Source: Rhodopirellula europaea 6C
GTDB taxonomy: Bacteria; Planctomycetota; Planctomycetia; Pirellulales; Pirellulaceae
Reading direction: 5' to 3'
Length of the DNA stretch: 64,000 bases
Assembly (NCBI RefSeq): GCF_000338295.1
Contig: NZ_ANMO01000120.1
Coordinates: 1-64,000 of the forward strand
Below the pieces are notes generated by a model. That model saw nothing but the letters and a program-made list of their open reading frames with translations. It had not been told where the DNA came from and searched no databases. A program made the translations under genes and the position numbers. Below are positions 37,221-47,454 of this stretch, in pieces; position 1 is the stretch's first letter, and the number at the start of each line of letters is the position of its first letter.

Positions 37221-37462
37221 ATTGATGAGCTCCGCATCGCACAATCATTGGCGATGAAGCGAAAGGGGTAACGGATCGACGACAAACCGGAGGGAATTTG
37301 CCGCCGATCAGTCACCTACCTTTAGGCTGTGAATGGTCGGACGGGATTCAACCGTCGATGGAAATGGATTCAGCAAAGAAGGGCCACGAGCAAACGAGTC
37401 ATCGTTTGGAACATGCACGCTCGCGTTGTGGAACGCGCATGAAACTGCTCAGGCAGGCAGAA

Positions 37463-38062
37463 TCACAGTCGCCAAATACAGAGATGGATTTGGGAGAAAT
37501 GTGCTGGCGAGTCTGCCGCTCCGTCCCGCAGGAGACGCGGCGGCCTCGCATGGGTATCGCCAAAGATGGTTGCCAAGTCGGCGAAACGAATCGCCACCGA
37601 GTCACGACGCTCAATCGTGGGACGCGAAGGCGAGGAGTCGCCCAGCGGCTGGCTTTCCATACCGCAATGACAAGCCGACGTGACTTCGCGGGCCTGACTT
37701 TCGTCGACTGCATCCGCATCGGTCGTGCTGATGACGATGACCTGCAGTTCGAGCGTTTCGCTCGCCGCGAGGTCTTCGACCGTCATCTCATCATCGGTCC
37801 ATTCCTGTTCGGCCCAACTATGTTCAACTGCTTCCGACGTCGACAAGCAGCAACTACCGTCGCCATCTTGTTCGCCATCGCAGCAGCCACATTTCTCAGT
37901 CGGAGAAGCAACTTCGCAGCAGCCACAGCCTTCGCACACGAAGCCGGAGGCACACTCGGCTCCACAATCGCTTGCAAAAACCAACGCCAACCCCGGCTGA
38001 ATCATCATTGCGACGATCAGTGAAAGATTAACGACGGTGCGAGTTAAACGCGAGCGAAACAC
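37463..38062 (-). CDS. Secreted Cys-rich protein
   Basis: After a signal-like segment (NLSLIVAMMIQPGLALVFA) there are about a dozen cysteines within 45 residues (SDCGAECASGFVCEGCGCC, KCGCCDGEQ, GSCC), then an acidic region. The Cys spacing suggests Cu(I) or Zn clusters. The frame opens at a GTG (38119), but I favour the GTG at 38062, which follows AAGG by five bases and starts a normal signal peptide. It is divergent from the tolC-like gene. The C-terminal third has no similarity that I can place. A comparable protein lies at 50655-51068. Confidence 0.6.
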   Translation of the reverse strand: MFRSRLTRTVVNLSLIVAMMIQPGLALVFASDCGAECASGFVCEGCGCCEVASPTEKCGCCDGEQDGDGSCCLSTSEAVEHSWAEQEWTDDEMTVEDLAASETLELQVIVISTTDADAVDESQAREVTSACHCGMESQPLGDSSPSRPTIERRDSVAIRFADLATIFGDTHARPPRLLRDGAADSPAHFSQIHLCIWRL

Positions 38063-38196
38063 GTGGACCTTCCGAAACAGATACCTAGGACCGGTATTGG
38101 GAGTATATCGGAAATACACTCAGAAAGTTCAAGACGAATCTGATTCATCACGGAACTTTCCCTTTTGAAAGGATAGCTGGAGGGAGCCAGTTTGTC

Positions 38197-39831
38197 ATGT
38201 ACATACGAAAAAGCACCGTGTTTTCGCGAAATCGCAAGCGTCATTTGCTGGCCTTGTCCCTAGTCACGCTCTCCGTTGGCGGTTGTGCCAGCGGTCCCGT
38301 TCGCCCCAACGGGTCGCGGCACGCGGCCGTATCGCGACCGGCCGTCAGCGAAGAGTCATTAAGTGACGAACTCCCGCAGCCAGCTCCGGATGCTAGCAAT
38401 GAATCGAATTTTCGGACCGTCGGGTATGGCCAGCCGCCACAGAGAGGTGAGGTCGTCCTGGCGGCACAACTAGATCTGGCGGCACCCATGCGTCTAGGAG
38501 ATGAGGAAGAAGACGAGCCAAAGACGCTTGGAGAGATGCTTGAAATCGAGGAAGAAGATGGTGAGCAGGACGCCGATGACGAGGAAACTGCTGACAACGA
38601 CTCCCAGCTCTCAACTCCCAACTCCCAACTAAGCACCGGGCAACCCGTCGACTACTTCATCTCTCAGGCCCTGGCGGCTCACCCCAGCATCCAGGCCGCA
38701 CGCCAGCGTGTTCAGGCGGAACTGGAACGGATTCCACAAGTCACCGCATTGCCCGATCCGCAATTCAATAACACTTTCTGGCCGCTACACGACAACGCCT
38801 TGCAAACCGCGGGTGGGCGGATTGCCAACCAGATGTCATTGCAACAGGGCGTTCCTTTCCCAGACAAGTTGCGGACGAAGGGAGCAATCGTCAGCCGCGA
38901 AGCCCAGATTGCCCAAGCCGAGGTGGAACGCATCGAACGGAAGATCACTGAATCGGTTCGCTTGTCCTATTACGAAGTCTGGTACGCGACCCGTGCGATT
39001 GCGATCATTGAAGAATCTCGCGACCTGGTGGACGACCTCGCCAAGGTAGCCGAGGCTCGCTATCGCAGCGGTGGAACCCAGCAGGACGTGCTTCGCGCCC
39101 AGTTAGAAATCGACCGACTCGATGATCAGATCATACAGCTAACGAAGCAGTTGGAAATGTCACAGGCCGACCTCGCCGCGTTGTTGCAGCAACCCGTGTC
39201 TTTGTTGCCGCAAGCGACCGAGGAACTCGGCATTGCCGACGCTCCCATGCAACTGGACGCTTTGATCTCTCAAGCCGAACAATGCAACCCGAGCCTGCGA
39301 GGTTTGGCCGCAGAGATTCAGCGTGATCGCCAGAAACAAAGACTCGCTTGTTTGCAGCAATACCCCGACTTTATGGTTGGACTGAACTGGGGAATTGTCA
39401 GTGACAATCACGATGTGATCAGTCCTGTGGCCAACGGCAATGACAATCTCAGTATCACGTTCGGAACCACGCTTCCGATTTGGCGTGAGAAGATCAATGC
39501 CGGTGTTCGTGAAGCTTCACGACGAACAAGCAGCACGCAACAACGCCTGGAAGCCGAGCGTGACGAAATTTATGGTCGTCTGCGTCGTTTGCTTGCTCAG
39601 GCCGACTCACTCGTCGAGCAAACCGACATCTATGAAGATCGCATCATTCCAAGAACCGAAGACACGTTGAAGTTAGCGATCGCAGACTATCGTGGCGAAC
39701 GCACCGACTTTTTCACCTTGATCGAAACGTATCGCGAATTATTGATGTTTGAGACGCAGCTTGCTCGCATCAACGCGTCCCTGGCCGGCGCGATCGCCCA
39801 GATTGATCGCACGGTCGGGTGTCCGTATTGA
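38197..39831 (+). CDS. TolC-family outer-membrane efflux lipoprotein (CusC-like)
   Basis: The 544-aa protein has a lipoprotein signal (LSVGGCASG) and an acidic low-complexity linker (around residues 105-140, rich in Glu/Asp). Two OEP repeats follow (AHPSIQAARQRVQAELERIPQ, ARYRSGGTQQDVLRAQLEID). Part of the linker is coded by tandem CTCCCAACTC-like repeats (38601-38630), giving a QLSTPNSQLST segment. Its position beside cusBA makes it the likely outer-membrane partner. The long acidic linker is unusual for the family. GGAGG lies upstream of the ATG. Confidence 0.87.
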   Translation: MYIRKSTVFSRNRKRHLLALSLVTLSVGGCASGPVRPNGSRHAAVSRPAVSEESLSDELPQPAPDASNESNFRTVGYGQPPQRGEVVLAAQLDLAAPMRLGDEEEDEPKTLGEMLEIEEEDGEQDADDEETADNDSQLSTPNSQLSTGQPVDYFISQALAAHPSIQAARQRVQAELERIPQVTALPDPQFNNTFWPLHDNALQTAGGRIANQMSLQQGVPFPDKLRTKGAIVSREAQIAQAEVERIERKITESVRLSYYEVWYATRAIAIIEESRDLVDDLAKVAEARYRSGGTQQDVLRAQLEIDRLDDQIIQLTKQLEMSQADLAALLQQPVSLLPQATEELGIADAPMQLDALISQAEQCNPSLRGLAAEIQRDRQKQRLACLQQYPDFMVGLNWGIVSDNHDVISPVANGNDNLSITFGTTLPIWREKINAGVREASRRTSSTQQRLEAERDEIYGRLRRLLAQADSLVEQTDIYEDRIIPRTEDTLKLAIADYRGERTDFFTLIETYRELLMFETQLARINASLAGAIAQIDRTVGCPY

Positions 39832-39907
39832 TTGAAGATTGACGAACGAAGATTGATTTCCAGGTAGTTCTTTTCCAATCTGCAATCTTCAGTCGCCAAT
39901 CTTCAAT
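39831..39907. terminator. Imperfect 27-bp inverted repeat between convergent genes
   Basis: ATTGAAGATTG-N4-(AC)GAAGATTG on the left is matched by the reverse complement on the right (CAATCTTCAGTCGCCAATCT). The repeat fills the 80-bp gap between the tolC-like gene and the sigma gene on the other strand. It can fold in both transcripts and is probably a bidirectional terminator. Confidence 0.6.
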
Positions 39908-39913
39908 TCTCAC

Positions 39914-40447
39914 TCATTCCCAACCAAGCTGCAGCAAGGCTTCACGCAGATCGGCACGAGCACGGTTCAACCTCGAACCGACCGTGCCTTCTGGAATGCC
40001 GACCGCGTCGGCGATCTCGCGGTATGACAAATCCTCTTGCTCCTTGAGCACCAAGACGACCCTCAGCTCTGGGTCGATCTTTGACAACGCAACGTCCAGC
40101 ATTTCAGCTTGCTCCGTCTGCTCTCTCATGTCGTCCGAATTCCCCGTGGGATCATCGAGCAACGAGTCCGTCGAGTGACGAGACCTGGAACGAATAAACT
40201 GCAAGGCTTCGTTGCTAGCCAGGCGGTAGACCCAAGTCTCCAACTTCGACCGACCATCGAATTTATCCAACTTGCGGAACAGGTGGATGAATACTTGCTG
40301 CGTCGCGTCGTCCGCATCCTGAACGCCGACCATGCGGACCATCTGCGCGTACACGCGCTGGCTACAACGCTCGTATAGCATCCGCATCGCGTCCTGATTG
40401 CCCGCAATGCAAGCAGCCACCATTTGCTGCGTGGAGTCTTGGTCCAT
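39914..40447 (-). CDS. Second ECF sigma factor, paralogue of the 18.8-kb one
   Basis: The 177-aa protein has sigma region 2 (CSQRVYAQMVRMVGVQDADDATQQVF, ETWVYRLASNEALQ) and region 4 (YREIADAVGIPEGTVGSRLNRARADLR), ending LLQLGWE like its paralogue at 18803-19330. I chose the ATG at 40447 as the conserved start; the frame is open another 53 codons without coding character. No anti-sigma gene is adjacent, so its control differs from the first copy. It may recognise the same or a related promoter. Confidence 0.85.
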   Translation of the reverse strand: MDQDSTQQMVAACIAGNQDAMRMLYERCSQRVYAQMVRMVGVQDADDATQQVFIHLFRKLDKFDGRSKLETWVYRLASNEALQFIRSRSRHSTDSLLDDPTGNSDDMREQTEQAEMLDVALSKIDPELRVVLVLKEQEDLSYREIADAVGIPEGTVGSRLNRARADLREALLQLGWE

Positions 40448-40585
40448 TGCTGCAAAGTCATCGGACGCAGGTTGGTCGCGCTGGCGGCTATTCAAACAGT
40501 GGCTCCTTGACGTTGCAGGTTGAGCGAAGTTCGGACGACGTACGCGAACACACGCCATTGCCATCACAATTCTGCGGCAATTTCG

Positions 40586-40615
40586 TGAAGAACGCGAATC
40601 GGGCAAGCATCCAAT
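40586..40615 (+). promoter_or_regulatory. ECF-type promoter of the 199-aa secreted protein
   Basis: TGAAGAACGCG and CATCCAAT are spaced by 22 nt, 61 bp before the ATG at 40677. It reads away from the sigma gene on the other strand. Confidence 0.65.
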
Positions 40616-40676
40616 TACCCGATTGAGGAAACGACCTCAACGAAGAATTCTCCCCTCTCCTCAATAAGGAAAACAG

Positions 40677-41276
40677 ATGTCCACGAAACACGTCGGTAAG
40701 TTGGTTCTTGGTTTGGCAGTCATGTTCGCCGCCACCTCCCTTGTTCCGCAACCCGTCTTGGCACAGAGCAAAATTCGATCGCCAGCCGAACGACGGCAGC
40801 ACCCAGGCGGCGGATTCTGGGCCAACCAGCGAGCTTCCCGCAACATTCAGCACGCCCGGAACTACTCGCAAAGTATCCAGCGATACGCGACTCAGGCCCC
40901 GGTGATTCAACCGCAGGTCACTCAAGCGGAATCGCAACTGCTCGGCAACCAAATCCAGAGTATTCAGCGAGAGATGGTGGTCATTCGCGACCAAAACGTG
41001 AGCAACCCGCAGGTCGTCGAGCAGGTCAAGGCGATCGAAACGAAGCTGTCCAAGGCGGCCGACACGCAGGAAATGCTGCACGCCGAATGCTGCAAAGACT
41101 CGCCCGACGGAAAGGTCTGCGGCGACATGTCGACAAAAATCACCGCCACGCTTGACCAAATCGCCAAAGACCACGCCAAGCTGATGAAGACGATGGGCCA
41201 CGAGGACGCCGCCCATGACGCGATGAAGCACGACTCCACCACCGAAGGCGAAACGCCAGCGAAAAGCGGTGAGTGA
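40677..41276 (+). CDS. Secreted helical protein with CC..C motif
   Basis: The 199-aa protein has a signal peptide (AVMFAATSLVPQPVLAQ), a Gln-rich helical body (QSIQREMVVIRDQ, EQVKAIETKLSKA) and a Cys group ECCKDSPDGKVCGDM. A His-containing tail ends the protein. No family is recognised. AAGGA precedes the ATG. It is probably a periplasmic stress or metal-binding protein, as it is under an ECF-type promoter and upstream of the Met-rich gene. Confidence 0.7.
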   Translation: MSTKHVGKLVLGLAVMFAATSLVPQPVLAQSKIRSPAERRQHPGGGFWANQRASRNIQHARNYSQSIQRYATQAPVIQPQVTQAESQLLGNQIQSIQREMVVIRDQNVSNPQVVEQVKAIETKLSKAADTQEMLHAECCKDSPDGKVCGDMSTKITATLDQIAKDHAKLMKTMGHEDAAHDAMKHDSTTEGETPAKSGE

Positions 41277-41389
41277 GAGCGTCCAGGACATTGCGTTTCA
41301 TCGAAGCGAATTGTTTTGAAAGTCGCGATCCGCTTGGTGATTCGTCGCCAAGTGGATCGTTTTTGCCATTCATACGACAGATTTTAACT

Positions 41390-41404
41390 TACCCCGCCAG
41401 GGTA
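41390..41404. promoter_or_regulatory. CsoR-type operator before the Met-rich protein
   Basis: TACCC-CGCCA-GGGTA is an exact 5-5-5 palindrome, 74 bp before the ATG at 41478. It is nearly identical to the box at 20375. Confidence 0.75.
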
Positions 41405-41477
41405 TCAAGGGCGGCAGATGAACTGCCAACCTTCGCTGCATTCTTCATTCCTACGTAAACCAACAAGGGATTTCCCC

Positions 41478-42491
41478 ATGAAATTCACATCACCGTTCGG
41501 CAAACGGACCGTTTCAGCCGCTTTGATCGCCAGCAGCCTACTCTTGTCCTCTCCTTCGTTGTTTGCACAAACTAAAACAGATCCGCATGCCGCTCACCCA
41601 GCCGCTTCAGAAACTGCGGACGGCGATCTTGCCACTCAACTGCAAGCGTTACGCAAAAAAGTGGCCGACCTAGAAACAACCCTGCAATCGCAACATACGA
41701 CTCGCTATGGCACGGATGCGAAGTCCGGTGCGATGTCGAATATGAGCATGGATAAGGGTGCCGACGATCCGTCTTCTGGTTCGGACTCCGCAGGCATGGG
41801 CGGAATGAAAAGCATGGACAGCATGAAAATGGGTGGAATGAAAAAAAGAATGATGAAAGGGATGGGCGGCATGAGCCAAGACACATCCGATGCGTCGATG
41901 TCTTCCGGCGGAATGAGTGGCATGGGTATGGGAATGAAAGGGAAGTCCGGTGGCATGGGAATGATGTCTGGCATGGGCGGAATGTCCGGTGGCATGGGGA
42001 TGGGCAAAGGTATGGGAATGATGAAAGGCATGGGGATGATGGGTCGCAACCCCGCCATGAAATCATCCATGAATGGAATGGGCTCGATGGGAAGCATGAG
42101 CATGCCTTCCGCCCTGCCTGGCTTTGCCGGCGCGTCGCACCTGTACCACATCGGTGAGACCGGATTCTTTCTGGACCATCCACAGCACATCACCCCATCG
42201 GACGAACAACAACTCAAGCTCAACCAACTCAAGGAAGCCGCCCTGCTGGCAACGGCCACCGCGGAACGCAAAATCGACGAAGCCGAGCAAGAACTCTGGA
42301 CATTGACCGCCGAAGCCCAACCCGACATCAACAAGATCGAAGCGAAAGCAAGAGAGATCGCCAAACTGCAAGCCGACAATCGCATCGCGTTCATCCGATC
42401 GGTTGGCGAAGCAGCGGAAGTGTTGACTAAAGAACAACGGCAAACGCTCGTCGGAATGGCAAGCCCGAGTGAAACTGTCCCTGCTAGGTGA
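41478..42491 (+). CDS. Met/Gly-rich periplasmic protein with Spy/CnrX-like C-terminal domain
   Basis: The 337-aa protein has a signal peptide and a short coiled stretch (QLQALRKKVADLETTLQ). About 100 residues of Met/Gly/Lys repeats follow (GMGGMSGGMGMGKG type), then a helical domain ending EVLTKEQRQTLVGM, an LTxxQ-like motif of Spy/CpxP/CnrX proteins. The Met repeats are expected to bind Cu(I). The ATG at 41478 is chosen for the AAGGG site and signal peptide. A CsoR-type box lies upstream. It ends 53 bp before the dehydrogenase gene. Confidence 0.8.
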   Translation: MKFTSPFGKRTVSAALIASSLLLSSPSLFAQTKTDPHAAHPAASETADGDLATQLQALRKKVADLETTLQSQHTTRYGTDAKSGAMSNMSMDKGADDPSSGSDSAGMGGMKSMDSMKMGGMKKRMMKGMGGMSQDTSDASMSSGGMSGMGMGMKGKSGGMGMMSGMGGMSGGMGMGKGMGMMKGMGMMGRNPAMKSSMNGMGSMGSMSMPSALPGFAGASHLYHIGETGFFLDHPQHITPSDEQQLKLNQLKEAALLATATAERKIDEAEQELWTLTAEAQPDINKIEAKAREIAKLQADNRIAFIRSVGEAAEVLTKEQRQTLVGMASPSETVPAR

Positions 42492-42544
42492 AAATGGGAT
42501 CAACGTCGAGACTAAGTCAGCGAACCACAGAAAAGGAAACAACG

Positions 42545-44404
42545 ATGAGTCACCGAGCCGATGAAGAAATCTTTCAGAACGCCATTGGCCGGCTCGATAA
42601 CGCTGCTGAATTCTCCAGTATCGGACCCGAGGCGTTGGAGCGGTTGCGGTATCCAAAGTCGATGCTTCAAGTATCCATCCCCCTGAGAATGGATGACGGT
42701 TCGCTGCGTGTGTTTCAGGGATACCGAGTCCGTCACGATGACACACGCGGGCCGACCAAGGGTGGCATTCGATTTCATCCCGATGTCCACCTGGGCGAAG
42801 TCAAAGCACTCGCGTTCTGGATGACGTGCAAGTGCGCTGTCGCCGGGATTCCCTTTGGTGGCGGAAAGGGAGGCATCATCGTGAATCCGAAAGAACTGTC
42901 ACGGCTTGAATTGGAGCGACTCAGTCGCGGGTTCATCCAGCGTGTTGCCGACTTTATCGGACCTGAAACGGATATTCCTGCCCCCGATGTCTACACCAAT
43001 GCCATGATCATGGGCTGGATGATGGATGAATACTCCAACATTCAACGACGTCGCACACCAACCGTGATCACCGGCAAGCCGATACCGCTGGGTGGTAGCT
43101 TGGGTCGCGATGATGCCACAGGGCGTGGAGCGTACTACTGCATCAAGGAACTGGAGCGTCTGAAAGCGTGGAGTCCACCAGAAGTTCGCGTCGCCGTGCA
43201 AGGTTTTGGAAACGCGGGGCAGCACGTCGCTCGGCTAATGCACGCCGACGGTTACCGAATCGTCGCGATCAGTGATTCGCGAGGTGGCATCTTCCGCGAC
43301 GAAGGCTTGGACATACCCCGCGCCATTGAATTGAAGCAGCAACGTCAGGACTTGTCCGAAGTTTACGCCTCTCGAAGCGTTTGTGATTGCCCCGAATGTG
43401 GCTGTGTTGAGTGCCATTGCCAACCCGACGATGCAGGAAGCGGGAAAATAATCACAAACGAAGAGCTTCTGGAACTCGACGTCGATATCCTCATTCCCGC
43501 TGCGCTCGAGAATCAACTTACCGCTGAGAACGCCGAACGAGTCATGGCACCGGTGATTGTCGAAGTCGCCAATGGTCCCACGACAACGGAAGCAGACGCA
43601 ATTTTCAACGCGAAGGAAACCCTCATCGTTCCAGACATTTTGGCGAACGCCGGTGGTGTGACGGTCAGCTATTTCGAGTGGACACAGAACCGAGCCGGAT
43701 ATTACTGGACGGTCGAGGAAGTTCATCAACGGCTCAGTCAGATCATGAAGCGAGAATTCAAACTGATCTATGAGTTGATGGTCACCAACCAGATTGACAT
43801 GCGCACGGCGGCTTACGCTCACGCCCTGAATCGTATCGGTGAAGCGATCGAGTCCCAAGGCACAAGCACATCTTTTCGACTCAACCGACAGTGCAGCCGA
43901 TATCATGACTTCAGACAAGAGCTTAGGTTCACCTCTCACGGACGAACAACTTCAGTGCATGGACGCCTACTGGCGAGCCGCGAACTACCTGTCCGTGGGT
44001 CAAATCTATCTGTTCGACAATCCGCTGCTAAAGGTGCCGCTGCAGATCGAACACATCAAACCCAGATTGCTCGGCCACTGGGGCACGACACCTGGTCTCA
44101 ATCTCATCTACGTTCATCTCAATCGGGTCATCAAGGAACACGACCTCAATGTGCTCTATGTAACCGGTCCCGGTCACGGTGGCCCGGGCCTGGTCGCGAA
44201 CACCTATCTCGAAGGCACCTACAGCGAACGGTACTCGGATATTTCGCAAGACGAAGATGGATTGCGACGGCTTTTCAAACAGTTCTCATTTCCGGGTGGG
44301 ATTCCCAGCCACGTCGCCCCCGAAACGCCAGGCTCGATTCACGAGGGTGGCGAGCTTGGCTACGCCTTGTCACATGCGTACGGAGCCGCGTTCGACAATC
44401 CTGA
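42545..44404 (+). CDS. gdhA: Glutamate dehydrogenase with CxC insert and 3' frame change
   Basis: Residues 1-445 are a Glu/Leu/Phe/Val dehydrogenase: [27 protein letters not shown], the NAD site [12 protein letters not shown], and LIPAALENQ. The enzyme converts glutamate and 2-oxoglutarate. An insertion [13 protein letters not shown] before [10 protein letters not shown] adds three CxC motifs not usual for this enzyme. Homology ends near SQGTSTSF (43876), after which the frame runs on for about 175 codons over the phosphoketolase gene in a low-quality Arg-rich frame. Another frame would stop at the TGA overlapping the next ATG (ATGA), so one T may be missing in the run 43873-43876. AAAAGGAAA precedes the ATG. 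Confidence 0.85.
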   Translation: MSHRADEEIFQNAIGRLDNAAEFSSIGPEALERLRYPKSMLQVSIPLRMDDGSLRVFQGYRVRHDDTRGPTKGGIRFHPDVHLGEVKALAFWMTCKCAVAGIPFGGGKGGIIVNPKELSRLELERLSRGFIQRVADFIGPETDIPAPDVYTNAMIMGWMMDEYSNIQRRRTPTVITGKPIPLGGSLGRDDATGRGAYYCIKELERLKAWSPPEVRVAVQGFGNAGQHVARLMHADGYRIVAISDSRGGIFRDEGLDIPRAIELKQQRQDLSEVYASRSVCDCPECGCVECHCQPDDAGSGKIITNEELLELDVDILIPAALENQLTAENAERVMAPVIVEVANGPTTTEADAIFNAKETLIVPDILANAGGVTVSYFEWTQNRAGYYWTVEEVHQRLSQIMKREFKLIYELMVTNQIDMRTAAYAHALNRIGEAIESQGTSTSFRLNRQCSRYHDFRQELRFTSHGRTTSVHGRLLASRELPVRGSNLSVRQSAAKGAAADRTHQTQIARPLGHDTWSQSHLRSSQSGHQGTRPQCALCNRSRSRWPGPGREHLSRRHLQRTVLGYFARRRWIATAFQTVLISGWDSQPRRPRNARLDSRGWRAWLRLVTCVRSRVRQS

Positions 44405-46283
44405 TCTGATCGTGTCTTGCGTGATTGGCGACGGTGAAGCCGAGACGGGACCACTGGCGACGAGTTGGCACTCCAACAAATTTCTTAATCCGGTGCGTGA
44501 TGGTGCCGTGCTCCCGATCTTGCATCTCAACGGCTACAAGATCGCCGGCCCAACCGTCTTGTCTCGCATCAGCCGCGAAGAGCTGGAACAACTGTTTCGC
44601 GGGTACGGATACACGCCCTACTTTGTTGAAGGCAGCGATCCGGAAGACATGCACCAATTGATGGCGGCGACGTTTGACAAGGTGTTCGCGGAAATTCGTC
44701 AGATTCAGCAAGACGCTCGCGAGAATGGTTTTCATTCGCGACCGCGCTGGCCAATGATTGTGCTGCGGACGCCAAAAGGCTGGACCTGTCCCCCGGAAGT
44801 GGACGGGAACCAAGTCGAAGACTCTTGGCGTTCTCACCAAGTGCCGATGGGGAAGATGGCAGAGAATCCTGCGCACGTCCAATTGCTCGAATCTTGGATG
44901 CGGTCATACAAGCCCGATGAACTCTTCGATGATACCGGTCGGCTACGATCTCAGATTGCGGACTTAGCACCGAAGGGTGATCGACGGATGGGCGCGAATC
45001 CTCACGCCAATGGCGGCACGCTGCTCCAAGACCTTCGCATGCCTGATTTCCGAGAGTTCGCGGTGGACGTTTCGCGTCCCGGCAGTGTCACGGCGGAAGC
45101 GACGCGTGTGCAGGGGCAATTCATCAGCGAATGCATGAAGCTGAATTTGGACGCAAAAAACTTCCGTGTGTTCAGTCCTGATGAAACAGCATCGAATCGT
45201 TGGAACGCGGTTTTCGACGTGACCGACCGTTGTTCGACAGCCCAAATCCTACCGACAGACGATCACGTTTCGCCCGATGGTCGCGTGATGGAAATGCTCA
45301 GTGAACATCAGTGCCAGGGCTGGCTGGAAGGCTACTTGCTGACTGGTCGCCACGGATTCTTTTCCTGTTATGAAGCGTTCATTCACATCGTTGACTCGAT
45401 GTTCAATCAACATGCGAAGTGGTTGAAGGTCTGTCGCCACATTCCTTGGCGACGACCAATTGCCAGCTTGAACTATCTGCTCACGTCACACGTCTGGCGA
45501 CAGGATCACAATGGGTTCAGCCATCAAGACCCTGGATTTATCGACCATATCGTCAACAAAAAGGCAGAGATCATCCGGGTCTACTTGCCGCCCGACGCAA
45601 ATACCTTGCTGAGTGTCACGGACCACTGCCTGCGCAGTCGCAACTACGTCAACGTGATCGTGGCTGGAAAGCAACCGTCACCGCAATGGTTGACCATGGA
45701 CGCGGCGGTGAAACACTGCTCGGCGGGCCTGGGGATTTGGGATTGGGCGAGCAACGATCAGGGCGGTGAACCCGACGTTGTGATGGCTTGCTGTGGTGAC
45801 GTGCCAACATTGGAAACCTTGGCAGCAGTGGAATTGCTCAGAGAGCACGTTCCCGATCTAAAAATCCGAGTCATCAATGTCGTGAACTTGATGAAATTGC
45901 AACCGCAATCCGAACACCCACATGGACTAAGCGACAAAGACTTTGACCTGCTGTTTACGACTGACAAGCCGATCATTTTTGCATTCCACGGCTATCCATG
46001 GCTGATTCATCGACTGACGTATCGCCGTACAAACCATCGAAATTTGCATGTGCGAGGCTACAAGGAAGAAGGAACCACGACAACTTCGTTCGACATGGTC
46101 GTGCTCAACGAATTGGACCGATTCCACTTGGCCGGAGATGTAGTCGATCGTGCTCAAACAATCGGCTCGGAAGGGGCTTACATCAAGCAGGCGTTGCGCG
46201 ACAAACTCATCGAACACAAGCACTACATCGAGACTCACGGCGAGGACATGCCGGAAATTCAGGATTGGAAGTGGAAGGGGTGA
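43905..46283 (+). CDS. xfp: Phosphoketolase
   Basis: The 792-aa thiamine-diphosphate enzyme shows the family motifs [70 protein letters not shown] and a [10 protein letters not shown] segment, over the usual family length. It splits xylulose 5-phosphate or fructose 6-phosphate to acetyl phosphate. The ATG at 43905 overlaps a TGA in the dehydrogenase region as ATGA. Its stop overlaps the acetate-kinase GTG (GTGA), so the three genes form a coupled unit. The product feeds acetate kinase for ATP. Confidence 0.94.
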   Translation: MTSDKSLGSPLTDEQLQCMDAYWRAANYLSVGQIYLFDNPLLKVPLQIEHIKPRLLGHWGTTPGLNLIYVHLNRVIKEHDLNVLYVTGPGHGGPGLVANTYLEGTYSERYSDISQDEDGLRRLFKQFSFPGGIPSHVAPETPGSIHEGGELGYALSHAYGAAFDNPDLIVSCVIGDGEAETGPLATSWHSNKFLNPVRDGAVLPILHLNGYKIAGPTVLSRISREELEQLFRGYGYTPYFVEGSDPEDMHQLMAATFDKVFAEIRQIQQDARENGFHSRPRWPMIVLRTPKGWTCPPEVDGNQVEDSWRSHQVPMGKMAENPAHVQLLESWMRSYKPDELFDDTGRLRSQIADLAPKGDRRMGANPHANGGTLLQDLRMPDFREFAVDVSRPGSVTAEATRVQGQFISECMKLNLDAKNFRVFSPDETASNRWNAVFDVTDRCSTAQILPTDDHVSPDGRVMEMLSEHQCQGWLEGYLLTGRHGFFSCYEAFIHIVDSMFNQHAKWLKVCRHIPWRRPIASLNYLLTSHVWRQDHNGFSHQDPGFIDHIVNKKAEIIRVYLPPDANTLLSVTDHCLRSRNYVNVIVAGKQPSPQWLTMDAAVKHCSAGLGIWDWASNDQGGEPDVVMACCGDVPTLETLAAVELLREHVPDLKIRVINVVNLMKLQPQSEHPHGLSDKDFDLLFTTDKPIIFAFHGYPWLIHRLTYRRTNHRNLHVRGYKEEGTTTTSFDMVVLNELDRFHLAGDVVDRAQTIGSEGAYIKQALRDKLIEHKHYIETHGEDMPEIQDWKWKG

Positions 46284-47452
46284 ATGTACTGACGATCAAT
46301 GTCGGCTCCAGCAGCCTGAAGTGCAGTTTGATCGAGACAGCTGACGACCACACTCATGCCAGCAGTCACACCGATTGGGCAAGCGAGCCAACTCGCTACA
46401 CATTCACATCAACCGAATCGCCAGCCGTTCTCAGCGAGGTCGGTTGGTCGGACGTGAAGCCCGCAATTGGTCGAGTCGCAGCCGATCTCCGAGTCAACAC
46501 AAACGAAGAGATTGCAGCGGTCGCTCATCGAGTCGTCCATGGGGGAACTCGTTTTACACAACCCGTGCTGGTGACGGCTGAGGTTGAAGACGCCTTGCAC
46601 GAATTGACCCCTTTGGCACCGCTGCACAACCCAAGCTGCCTCGAAGGAATCGTTGCGGCACGAGAAGTATTCCCCAACCTCCCGCATGTGGCCGTATTTG
46701 ACACGGCCTATCATTCGACGCTCGCTCCAGAAGCGTATACGTACGCGATACCGCAAGCATGGTCAGACGAGTGGGGCCTGCGTCGCTTTGGATTCCACGG
46801 GCTGAGTCATGCGTACTGTTCCCAACGGGCTGCACAGATACTGGATCGACCTTCGATCGGTCTACGTGTTGTCATCGCACATCTTGGACACGGCGCGTCG
46901 TTAGCGGCTATTCGCGATGGCAAGTCGATTGACACGACGATGGGTTTCACACCTCTTGAGGGTCTAATGATGGCGACTCGTAGCGGGTCCGTTGACCCAG
47001 GACTATTGTGTCATCTACTTCGAGAGAATCGCTTCTCCGCAAATCAACTTGATCATGCGCTCAATCGAGAGTCTGGGCTTATCGGAGTCTCCGGCGTCTC
47101 GTCGGACATGCGAACCGTATTGCAGGCCGCAGAAGCTGGTAACGAGCGGGCAAAACTTGCGATTGCAATTTATGTTCATCGACTCCGCCAAGGTATTGGA
47201 GCGATGGCGGCGACGTTGGGCGGTCTCGATGCCTTAATTTTCACAGGCGGTGTCGGTCAGCATTCCGCAACGATCCGCGCCGCAGCGTGTGCGCGACTTG
47301 CTTTTCTAGGGCTCGAACTCGACCCGATCGCAAACGCCGCGGTCACAAGTGATATGGATGTCTCGACGACTGGCACGAAGGGCAGAATCCTCGTCATCGA
47401 ATCGAACGAGGAATTGATGCTGGCACGAGAGTGCGAACGAGTCTTCAACTAG
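46280..47452 (+). CDS. ackA: Acetate kinase
   Basis: The 390-aa protein begins [15 protein letters not shown] and carries [42 protein letters not shown] and [14 protein letters not shown], the ASKHA-fold acetate kinase motifs. It makes ATP and acetate from the acetyl phosphate supplied by phosphoketolase. The start is the GTG at 46280, four bases overlapping the phosphoketolase stop, with GGAAG just upstream. Its 3' end abuts a truncated CheB gene on the other strand. Confidence 0.93.
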   Translation: MNVLTINVGSSSLKCSLIETADDHTHASSHTDWASEPTRYTFTSTESPAVLSEVGWSDVKPAIGRVAADLRVNTNEEIAAVAHRVVHGGTRFTQPVLVTAEVEDALHELTPLAPLHNPSCLEGIVAAREVFPNLPHVAVFDTAYHSTLAPEAYTYAIPQAWSDEWGLRRFGFHGLSHAYCSQRAAQILDRPSIGLRVVIAHLGHGASLAAIRDGKSIDTTMGFTPLEGLMMATRSGSVDPGLLCHLLRENRFSANQLDHALNRESGLIGVSGVSSDMRTVLQAAEAGNERAKLAIAIYVHRLRQGIGAMAATLGGLDALIFTGGVGQHSATIRAAACARLAFLGLELDPIANAAVTSDMDVSTTGTKGRILVIESNEELMLARECERVFN

Positions 47453-47454
47453 GT

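Noticed and set aside
37245-37330. CsoR-type box before cusB
   Set aside because: GGGGTAAC is present, but no opposing TACCC half-site lies 5 bp away; spacing and symmetry fail.
40488-41291. Long minus-strand frame opposite the 199-aa secreted protein
   Set aside because: It is the antisense of a gene with a signal peptide, ribosome-binding site and promoter; its composition (Val/Leu/Arg/His-rich) is that of a shadow frame.
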